Assembly: GCA_958299035.1 (NCBI GenBank)
Contig: CATQJL010000316.1
Coordinates: forward strand, 37,079,441-37,143,440
DNA length: 64,000 bases
DNA from: Cylicocyclus nassatus
Taxonomy: Eukaryota; Nematoda; Chromadorea; Rhabditida; Strongylidae
Direction of reading: 5' to 3'
A model generated the notes under the pieces. That model saw only the letters and a program-made list of their open reading frames with translations, was not told the DNA's origin and did no database searches. Below are positions 55,964 to 64,000 of the stretch, one piece after another. The position numbers and the translations under genes are program-made. Within the stretch, counting starts at the first letter, position 1. Each line of letters starts with the position of its first letter.

Positions 55964-56392
55964 ATGTCTGTGTGTACGTATGTTCCGAATAGAAAATTCC
56001 ATTTCTGAACCGATCCGGACCAAACTTGGCACACATACACTTCGGGCCCCGGCGCGTGTCATAGGCTACTTTTCGTCATCGATCGATATCGATTTTATCG
56101 ATTTTTTGCAAAATTTGAGCTACGGGGCTGGGATTTGACACAGGGGGTAATCGAGCATGCTGATCACCCCTGTGGGGGTGATCAGCATGCTCGATTACCC
56201 CCCTGCGCCAAATCCCAGCCCCCTAGCTCAAATTTTGCACAAAATCGATAAAATCGACATCAATCGATAACGAAAAGTGGACTGTGACACCCGGCGGGGC
56301 CCGAAGTGTATGTGTGCCAAGTTTGGTTCGGATCGGTTAAGAAATGGAATTTTCTATTCGGAACATACGGCGGAGCCGGGTATGCCAGCTAG
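55898..56392 (+). mobile_element. Helitron-like element with inverted-duplicated 5' end
   Basis: It starts TCTTATATATAAAGCTGAAT after an A and ends GCCGGGTATGCCAGCTAG before a T. A (TCTG)n tract follows the start. Its two halves are inverted copies of each other around a hairpin with perfect 28-bp arms (56143-56170, 56175-56202; loop TGTG). It is inserted in a satellite monomer and related to 7427-8078. Confidence 0.65.
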
Positions 56393-56553
56393 TAATCTCT
56401 AAAAGCGGAAGACAAGAGTTGTAAAAACCTTTTCATCGCTGACGTTGCTGTTCATCTACAGAAGTTACGAATTTATTCCTTTAAAAAAATTCGTAAATGC
56501 TTAAAAATTGTCTAACTCTTCCGAAACAGATTTTCGCATACATATCTTCTATG

Positions 56554-56934
56554 CGGTGGCGTACCGAGGGGGGGCGGGGGGGGGGGGGGAGGGGGGCGCG
56601 CGTCCCCCCCCCCCCGAGAATGGGTCGCGAAATTTTCGAAAGTTACTTACATGAGTTATAAAAATGTGCAAAAGACTTATTTATACTTGTAAGTAATTGA
56701 AATAATTTTTAAAAATTTTTAAAAATTCAATTTAGCCCTATAAAATTTTTTCGGGGGCGTGGCTGACGCCACGCCCCCTTTTTCTGAAATTTCGGGGTCC
56801 TGATCCCCCGAAAATTTCAGGAAGCATATCAAAAAAATTTTCGGAGTGCGTGGCTGACGCCACGCACCTTCATCGAAAAAATTTTTTGTCGCGCCCCCCC
56901 CCCCCCCCGAGCCGAAATCCTGAGTACGCCACTG
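56554..56934. mobile_element. 381-bp hAT element with 8-bp duplication
   Basis: Termini CGGTGGCGTACCGAGG and, inverted, CAGTGGCGTACTCAGG. Flanks CTTCTATG on both sides (56546-56553, 56935-56942). The interior has G and C homopolymers and two GCGTGGCTGACGCCACGC hairpins (56753-56778, 56846-56867). No transposase. Confidence 0.85.
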
Positions 56935-56942
56935 CTTCTATG

Positions 56943-59234
56943 GTATTTTTAAAAACATATAGTGTTGTTCCAATTCTATCAGTTTTCACATTTTGGTAAA
57001 AAGACAATCAAGGATGGCAGAGAATTTAATATGACAAACTTTTACTTGGAAAATAAGAAAACATCATCGCCTTCTCCTCTCCCCCTTCCCCGGTCGGCAT
57101 TTTATGATTTCTCGATCAACTGAAACACCCTTCACCCTGGAGGGACTGCTACCACTGTGACCCCTTCACCCTGGAGGAGTCATTCTCACCTTATCGCATC
57201 TGTATGTGCTATTAATAGCTCCTCCTTTGCCCTTGTAGAGATTTACAGAATTCGTACTCGGAAACACTCAAAGTTTGTTCTACACTTTGTCGAACTCTTG
57301 ATGTTAGGAAAGAATTTCAAAGTACCCTTTACACCGAGACATATCCTTGTTTCCGGAATTTGTTGAAAACCTGGTTGACTGATGAAGCACGATCATGCAA
57401 TTCAAGTCAGGAGAGGTTGTTTTACAGAGCGAAGATCTTCAAGGTTCTTTACAAAGATCTTACAATCTGCATTGTAAGATGTTTGTAAAGATATTTTACG
57501 AACATTAAAACTATTATAAACTGTTATAACTGATAACTGTTTAACTACATATTACAATCTTTATCTCATTCGCGTATAAGGGATTATTGCTACGACCATA
57601 ACGGAAAGCGGTCCCACAAAAATGTGAGCTTTTATTCGTTTACTAGTTTGCTGAAAGAAGTTGTGCATAATTAACAAACAGCCAGAAGAGTTCAAGCCTC
57701 TAACAAGTCGACGGGTGAAGCTACTGTTTTACAGAAGACCTACTCGCAGGGAATACAGCAGGAAGAAGTCTGCACATTAGGCTCCAAATGTCATACAAAA
57801 CCATCGCTTTATCTGCATCAGTAGATATTGTTTCTCATCAAGTCTGTTTTTGTCGCGCAATTGCCCTTTTTTTAGCTGAATATAAACAAATTAAACAAGC
57901 TTTTTATTTGACTAGGTTGATTCGAATTATTTTGCATATACTAAATTGTGCGAAATGGTTCCTCACTTTATCTGTAATACTGCTACACTCTAGCAGAATT
58001 TTGGCTTGATATTATGCTTGCGGTGCCGAAAAACTGGCTGCGATGATTTGCTCGTGAAAAAATGACTATGCGTGCAGATTTCCGGAGCTATTTGTTCATG
58101 GACAAATTTCACCGCAAAGTCTGGGCACCGTAAGCACACTTTACTGATTGTGAGAGGTAAATCGATCGGAATGCATTTTTGAATTAGGCTGTAAGAGTAT
58201 GATTCTCTCTTGTTTGAGGACTTTTGTCGAAATGGGATAAAACTAATTAATACTCGTATTCGTCCAATTACCAATTACTGCCTTTGATCAATTTATCAAA
58301 CACTATGCTACTTGTACGCTGAAATTCATTCGCTGAAGTTGAAATAAAAAACCCGATCTTATAGGAATTTGCTATCTGAAAACCGAGCCACTTGAACTTA
58401 GATTTGATCATTTTTGATTCAATTATATGTAGAAGATCCTCACTTCACTCAGGACATATTCTTCTCATTCTTCTCCTTTCTTATATGTAGTGCACGTATT
58501 TTTTTCAGCTTTCTGTAACCGCCCAATGCACTCCATATTTTATGTAAAATTTGGTTTTTTCGTGACTGATTCCCTGCATTCTCAAGAAACAAGTGCTTTC
58601 TCGCTGTTTACCTGTGATATTTCTTATTACCCAAGAAACTTTTTTTATCAAGTTACATTTGTTATCAGAAGTCCAAAATTGCGACAAAGTATTGAAGGGG
58701 AAGCAATCTACAGAATAACTACTTTGCAAATCTGCAACCTTACTATTCAAAGTAAAAGCCCCATAGCTCGATGGATACTATCATGACTTATGATAAAGCA
58801 CTAAGCGTCTGTTTTCTTGTGCTTGCGTGTATGTGTGTATGTCTGTCACGAAATTCATAGAAGGAGCTAAAGCCAAGCTATCGAGCTACAATTTTGCATG
58901 ACATACTCTACCTGCATTTAGGCCCACCATGCACAAGGACGAGCCGGTTCGATGAGCGGGTCCTCTAATTGCGAGTCAAATGGATCCACGGCTTTTGGTG
59001 CGCAAAACTAGGTCACAAACGCTGACAGGTAAATCTGCGCTCCAAAAATTCTAGCTTAAAAATCGCTCAAAAAGTTTGATTTCCTGCAAAAACAGCGCCA
59101 AGAAGTAGTTATTGCGTAGAAAGTCGATTTGGCAAGGCTTCATCTAGAATCCTGAAAGGATTTTTGCACGGAAATATAGCTTAAAATGAATATTATCATT
59201 ATGACAATTAGCAAGCCAAAATAAATTCAGTATT
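56943..59234. other. No supported gene; small hairpin
   Basis: TTTACAAAGATCTTACAAT and a one-mismatch inverse form a hairpin at 57448-57489. Short frames at 57157, 57990 (minus) and 58490 lack support. Further exons of the gene at 59235-62567 could be here but were not found. Confidence 0.35.
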
Positions 59235-62200
59235 CTATTTGAATTCGCATTTGTTCCTAGGCGCGAGAAAGTTTTCTTTCTCCAAATTACTGATCTTACA
59301 TGGAGATGCTTCAAGAATAAACAGTTGTTTACAATTCATTTGTGATGTACAGCCTCGCACGGTGAGTTTCAAAGACATCATTATGGGGCACGAGAAAGGC
59401 ATACGGACAAGAAAGCCAGTGCGAACTTCCGCGAAGCAGAGGTGATGCACTGGTTCAAAATAGAAGCTCAAGAGCTACCCTGGAAATTTGTTGGTTAAAT
59501 TGCAGTGAGGAGAAAACCATTTGAAGCAGGATGACAAGCAGCATCAAAAATGCTCAAAAACATCCAAGGAACTTTGCTCTGCAGGATGTTACGCTTGTTT
59601 GAGAAAAGCGGAATTACTTTGAAGGACGTAATTTTTACAAAAACACAAACATCTGTATCTATACATCTACAACATTTGTTACAGACATACTTACTTACTT
59701 AGGTACTTACGTCGTGGCGTGCGGGCCCCAGCACAAAAGTTGCCATTTGTCCCTGTCCCTCGCTTCGGACATCCTTGACGTCGGTGGCTGCGTCCACGAG
59801 TTCCAGGTGCAAAAAAAACGTATCCACTGATTTTGCCAGCTGGTCCATTCGTTTCACGAACACGTCTACCCACCTCGTTGGGATCTTCCTCGGGAACGGC
59901 TTCGCGAGGGATCCACTCAGATGTTCTTAGTGTCCATCTGTCGTCTGTTCTTCTCATGATGTGACCGGCCCATCGGTGTCTCGCTTTCGCAACGTAATCC
60001 GCTGTTTCACGAAGACGGGACATTTTTCTCATATTAGTACTGCGAAGTCCGACTAGATGGTGCTTGTGTTGGGTCATCTTCAGAAGAATGCGCTCGAGCG
60101 CTCTGTGAGTGTTCCGTTACGCTTTCGACGATACATGTCGGCCCAAGTCTCAGCTGCGTAACAGAAAGCCGGGAGAACGGTTGAGTCGAACAGATGGACA
60201 TGAAACTCCGGGTCCGTCAGTTGGTCGGTGGTCCTTTAGAGGCCCAAAGGCGGTCCAGGCTTCTCTCCTTCTCCTGTTGAGTTCTTCCCTCAAGCCGTTC
60301 TCTTTGTTCATCAAACGTTCGAGATACACGTAAGACGTCTCCATAATAGGGGCGCCTTCCAATTCCATTTCTGCATTTTCGCAAAGGGCGTTCCTCATGA
60401 ACTAAGTCTTCTTCCAATTTATTCGCAGTCCTATTTCTTCCCTAGTTCGTTTAGTTCCTTCGGCATCGTCTCTACCTCAGTGATACTGCTTGAAAAGAGA
60501 ATGATGTCATCCGCAAAACAAAGGTTCGACAGGATTCTTCCATCAACTCGCAGGCCTCTCTCGTGCCAGTCCAGTGACTTCATCACAGCCACTGCAAGGC
60601 CGCGGTGAACAGCTACGGCGAAATAATGTCGCCTTGTCGAACCCCTTCCTAACTGGGATGGTCAGAGGGGCGATGGAAAGCTGCGTCGTCGTTATAAGTC
60701 CTTGTAGCACCGGCTAAGGTCCATGGGTGCACTCTCGACTAGCGCAGACAGGACGGCGTTGGTTTCGACGCTGTCAAAGGCTTTCTCATAGTCGAGGTTA
60801 GGACGAGAGCTACGGTACTCCCGACAGACTTCTATGACGCTTCTATGAGCGGATAATCTTCGTGAAAAGCTTCTACAGCACACCCAGCAGGCATATTGGA
60901 CGGTAGTTCCGAAGATCCTCCCGTTCGCCCTTTTTGAAGAGAAGGACGGTCCCTGACGTTCCTGGTCGGGAATCCTCTCCTTCTGAAGGTAAGATGTCAG
61001 GTGCGACGCGAGGATCTCGTGTAGACGTTGTCCTCCGGCTCGTGGAAATTCGACGGAAAATTGGTCTCGTTCTGGAGCCGTGGGTGTCTTCATGGTCTGA
61101 ATCGCCGTGCGCACTTAGCAGGTAGAATTCGTGGTGGTACTTCTCCAGTGGGAACAACGGGCATCGGCACGGGTGTTGATGAGCAGAAGAGGTTGGTGTA
61201 GAAGTTCTTCGCGGTCGATTCCATCTTCTATCGGGAAGAAGTCGGAGTCCCGTCTTCGTTTAATAGTGCAGCCAGCGGTACGCAACATTCACGGAAATCC
61301 ATTCGGCACTTCCTAAGACTTCGTCTTTTCGGCTGCTCCCAGTATCTTGGCTTGCCCTGCCTGTACTCGTAAAATCCTCCTGCAAAGCTGTTCTGCAACT
61401 GGCGTCGGCTATCAGTCGCTCGAGATGGGTTGCATTCGGTTCTGCCTCAGAAATCTTCTTCTTTCGAGCAATTCCTTGGTGGTCTTCGAAATGCGTTCCA
61501 AGTTCTTCTCAGTAGCCACTGAAACGCACTCTCCACAGGTTCGCAATCCCTTCACAAGCCGGTCGTAGTTGTACGTTGGGTCCTCCTCGATAAGCCAGTC
61601 AAAACTTGATATGAGCTCTTCCAGCCTGTTACCCTTCTTTCCTTCTCGCGGCACTGTGACAGACTTTTTTTCAGCCTTTGACTGAATCGTATCTTCGCTC
61701 GAAGTAGGCGGTGATCGGAGCCACTGCAGAAGGATGGAACTACTGAGACATCGAGCAGGCTCCACCCTCGATTGTTGAGAATGTGGTCGATCTCCGCGTG
61801 AATCGTTCCGTTGGGCGATTCCCATGTCTACCGGCAATGTTCTTTCTTCATGAAGATGGAATGTTTATGGAAAAGTTGTGCGGCAGAGAGAAGCCCAACG
61901 AAACGGTTGCCGTTTTTGTTCCGGAGCCTATATCCAAACTTCCCGATCCTATATTCCTCATCCAGTGGCATCCCGATCTTCGCGTTGAAGTCGCCCACAA
62001 CGAACTTGTAGAAAACCTTCTCGTTGCGGACGACCTGCTCCACGTCTTCGTAGAAAGCAGCTAATTCTGAGTCGTCAGCTGCTGATGTTGTTGAGTAACA
62101 GTTAATGATGCTGATGATCTTCTGACGTGGAGGTCGTAGTCGGATGGCCAGGCGAGGTAACAGGATCTCATGCAAATCGACAAGATGGACGATAGTTAAG

Positions 62201-62567
62201 TGAACGACAAAGCCAACGCCTCCAACCTTTCGTGGGAACCTTTTCACCACGAATGATGAGGGTCCCATCTTTCATATGTCGCACGTCCTTCTTCCTGGAC
62301 TTCGTTTTTTGCAGAGCGATGATGTGGTACTTGATGTGCTCTGCAGCGTCAAGAAGAGCTTGGAGGTCGGCGTTTGTGGAGACTGTCCTGGCGTGGTAGG
62401 TGCAGAGCATAAGGTAGTCTCGATGGCGTGCCGTCGAGCAGACGTGTCCTTTTTGTCCAATCCGAAAACTTTCACTAACATACAAGTTGCGACTTACCGC
62501 TGTAACAATTAATGGCAGCTGTGACTCCAATGGTGAAGAATAGAGCAAATATTCCGTAAGATGTCAT
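59235..62567 (-). CDS. Small secreted cysteine-rich protein gene with an RTE in its intron
   Basis: Exon 1 62498-62567 starts ATG and encodes a signal-peptide-like [18 protein letters not shown] followed by INCYS, ending AGCG|gtaagtc. The next exon begins at 59449 (acceptor gaaccag) and continues the frame exactly: [18 protein letters not shown], then [16 protein letters not shown]. It either splices at TCCAT|gtaagatc (59300) or reads on to a stop at 59235 (94 residues in all). The INCYS start and the RGC..NC spacing recall Ly6/uPAR-like secreted proteins of nematodes, but the terminal CC..D.CN signature is not seen, so this is tentative. The intron holds RTE copy 2 in the same orientation. 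A TATA-like TTTATAAGG lies about 35-45 bp upstream of the ATG. Confidence 0.55.
59686..62467 (-). mobile_element. Decayed RTE-clade LINE (copy 2)
   Basis: It is homologous along its length to 43609-46600 but broken by many indels and stops. The 5' end is truncated at about 62467. The TAAGTA-type tail is at about 59686-59702. It includes a remnant of the FADD motif near 60500. Confidence 0.85.
59691..62467 (-). pseudogene. RTE endonuclease-RT pseudogene
   Basis: Fragments in different frames: endonuclease start (62168-62467, [14 protein letters not shown], where the catalytic Glu seen in copy 1 is Lys), VGDFNAKIG segment (61828-62268), linker (61412-61837), RT palm pieces (60692-61114, [10 protein letters not shown]), finger/thumb (60150-60398) and C-terminus (59691-60077, [18 protein letters not shown]). 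It is clearly non-functional and older than copy 1. Confidence 0.85.
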
Positions 62568-62600
62568 CTTCCCAACACAAAAACGAGGGTTGTCTCACGC

Positions 62601-62609
62601 CTTATAAAG
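62601..62609 (-). promoter_or_regulatory. TATA-like box upstream of the secreted-protein gene
   Basis: TTTATAAGG on the minus strand, about 35-45 bp before the ATG at 62567, is in a position compatible with a very short 5' leader. Confidence 0.3.
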
Positions 62610-62668
62610 CTGTCTGCTTTAGATAACGATTGTTTGTTGTTCTCGGGAGTACTCATGTTTTTTCCGGT

Positions 62669-63160
62669 TCAGACTGAAAAAGCTGAAGTTGCTGCGTGTG
62701 AGACCACCGCCTCGAACGTATCGCAATTTGCTGACTCAATCGTAAAGGTTAGTGTCTCGGCGAGAAATGCTTGCTCACAAATGAGTAACAACCAAATATT
62801 ATTATTCCCGAAAATCTGGGCGATGGCACTAAATGAGCATGCTGTCCAAGTTCTCACGTAAAGACCGGAGCTTGAAAAGCAGAGTCGATTTCTATCAAGA
62901 GGCTTCCCAAATGTTGGGTCGTGCCGAAAGTAGATACGCTTTTTTCGAGCACCACATTCGCAGAAAAGATCTACAGAAGATTTTGGTCGCATTCTACACG
63001 ATTTTTCATTTTCTTTCAGACGCTTATGACTACTACATTGCAATACAACTTTGAATCGCGCTTGCGGTTCAAATATCCATGCGATACACAACAAAACCGT
63101 AACTTTTACTTGCAGCGAACGTCGCCTAATTCTAGCATTCTCCTTTCCTTCCATTCCCAC
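62669..63160 (-). CDS. Alternative: 163-codon minus-strand frame
   Basis: One of the longer uninterrupted frames in the window outside transposons (VDLFCECGARKKRIYF, then GLYVRTWTACSFSAIAQIFG). It overlaps the plus-strand candidate exons, so at most one is real. No domain, no signal peptide and no splice support. Confidence 0.2.
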   Translation of the reverse strand: MGMEGKENARIRRRSLQVKVTVLLCIAWIFEPQARFKVVLQCSSHKRLKENEKSCRMRPKSSVDLFCECGARKKRIYFRHDPTFGKPLDRNRLCFSSSGLYVRTWTACSFSAIAQIFGNNNIWLLLICEQAFLAETLTFTIESANCDTFEAVVSHAATSAFSV

Positions 63161-63552
63161 TTAACAACTTCTATTACTTCTCTCAACTTGGGACAATACT
63201 AGGTGCCTACTTCCACTCCCTTTCCCTTTTCGGCAGCCGCTATCTATTTCCACACTTGCTTCAGAATCAGAGGGGATATACATAAAGAAGAGGAAGCTTA
63301 GAGGACCGACTCGCGTCGGGAAATGAAGAATGAAGACGCGAGCCTCTTTCTTGATTTCAGGCAGCTTCTATACGCCCCACCGCATATCGCACGCTTGCCG
63401 CTATACCAGTGTTCCTCATGAACGGATTCAAGACCTGCCGACTTGACAAATATTTTCCTCGGAATGCCGTTCCTCCGCGCCGCCTTTTTTTTGTAGATCA
63501 CGAAGTTAACAACAACATCACACCAACAGTCAAGTCAACAAATTCAAGATAA
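62673..63552 (+). CDS. Candidate multi-exon gene
   Basis: Exon 62673-62747 (acceptor ccggttcag, TEKAEVAACETTASNVSQFA ... DSIVK, donor TAAAG|gttagt, phase 0). Exon from 63020 (acceptor ttttctttcag, TLMTTTLQYNFESRLRFKYP ...). Last exon 63361-63552 (acceptor cttgatttcag, 63 codons, IPVFLMNGFKTCRLDKYFPR ..., TAA). The acceptors are canonical for nematodes, but the connection between exons is not fixed and at least one exon may be missing. Competing minus-strand frames overlap it (next entry), so strand is not settled. Function is unknown. Confidence 0.35.
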
Positions 63553-63898
63553 CAATGACATTAAGAAAAAACTAGTGATTATTGTCGCGTCCTATTGTTT
63601 ATGACGATATTTGCTTTGACAAAATGCGGAAGAACTCTTGTCATCTGTGGTAGTGTGTCCTCTTGGCTCAGCGATGTATGCAAACCGCTTAGCGGTTGAA
63701 GAAGCAGTGGACATTGACAAATAGTCAGCTCGAGGACAACGTTGTTTTTTTCCAAATTTCACTTTCATTAATTTTTGCATTTTGTCTCGTTTCTGTTTTC
63801 TTTTTTTTTGCAATTTGTTTCAAACCAATTTCATAAACAATGCAACATTTTCATGAACAAAGCATTAGAGTAATTTTTTTAGATAAGAATAATTTCAA
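63553..63898. other. Intergenic
   Basis: T-rich on the plus strand around 63740-63815. No gene or repeat recognised. Confidence 0.4.
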
Positions 63899-63944
63899 CC
63901 ACAATGGTCGGCCGCCTCATTAAGGCATGGGGTGACACTGGGTG
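63899..63944 (+). mobile_element. 5' end of a third RTE, plus strand
   Basis: CAATGGTCGGCCGCCTCATT and the following GGGGTGACACTGGGTG match the 5' UTR of RTE copy 1 (inverted at about 46875-46925). It continues, if at all, beyond the window. Confidence 0.65.
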
Positions 63945-64000
63945 CACGGCCCGGCACGAGGTGGGCAAATGACAAGCTGGAAATGTTTTTGGTGGAAAAA
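63945..64000 (+). mobile_element. hAT MITE family copy cut by the window edge
   Basis: CACGGCCCGGCACGAGGTGG followed by GACAAGCTGGAAATGTTTTT matches the left end of the hAT MITE family. It interrupts the RTE 5' UTR. Confidence 0.7.

Larger units (their letters stand above)
54690..56553. repeat. ~170-bp satellite in two opposed blocks
   Basis: Monomers repeat at about 170-bp spacing (marker ATGGTCA at 54814, 54984, 55153, 55325), each with AACTTCTG..GATGAAC and CCTCCGCTTTCAGAAAATAT. The array then inverts and continues rightwards in reverse orientation. A Helitron at 55898-56392 and a hAT element at 56554 interrupt it. Frames inside are not genes. Confidence 0.85.

Overview
This is eukaryotic DNA, most likely from a clade V (Rhabditina, possibly strongylid) nematode. 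The evidence is AT-rich sequence, very short introns (about 36-64 bp) ending in TTTCAG/TTTACAG-type acceptors, and a transposon set typical of these worms: an RTE LINE with a strongylid-type ORF, a CR1-like LINE with an AAAT tail, Tc1/mariner foldbacks with TA duplications, Tc4/Tc5-type elements duplicating TNA inside CTNAG, hAT MITEs with 8-bp duplications, and Helitron-like elements with TC and CTAG ends. No bacterial gene, rRNA, CRISPR array or convincing tRNA is visible. The species assignment is inference.

Layout. 1-13 kb: a TA-flanked foldback family, copy A of a GGCCCGTAGTAAA-ended element, other mariner-like foldbacks, a Tc4-like MITE, a Helitron, and three minus-strand genes rebuilt from phase-consistent splice sites (2.3-4.8, 10.1-10.8 and 11.6-12.3 kb). 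In the third gene a hAT MITE sits in frame inside an exon. 13-24 kb: sparse, with candidate exons and palindromes. 19.3-21.4 kb recurs almost unchanged at 24.7-26.7 kb. The second copy stops at a cDNA/PCR adaptor sequence followed by a 500-N gap. 27.2-30.0 kb: a nest of four transposons. 30.1-35.3 kb: a mariner-like element, exons of an unknown gene, and a 5'-truncated CR1-like LINE.

36-43 kb: paralogous terminal exons, a Tc5-like transposase remnant and a two-exon gene end. 43.6-46.9 kb: a nearly complete RTE with frameshifts. 47-52.6 kb: a mariner-like MITE, a tandem duplication split by a 2.4-kb unit with GC-rich inverted ends (itself carrying a multi-exon gene and a mariner-like element), then a three-exon gene. 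54.7-56.9 kb: a ~170-bp satellite in two opposed blocks around a perfect 60-bp palindrome, invaded by a Helitron and a hAT element. 59.2-62.6 kb: a small secreted cysteine-rich protein gene whose first intron holds a decayed RTE. The right edge holds the 5' end of another RTE cut by a hAT MITE.

The genes do not form a pathway I can name. Most are short, intron-rich and of unknown function, and the window is dominated by transposons inserted into introns, into exons and into each other. Gene models come only from open frames, splice consensus and intron-phase agreement, so their outer exons are often unresolved.
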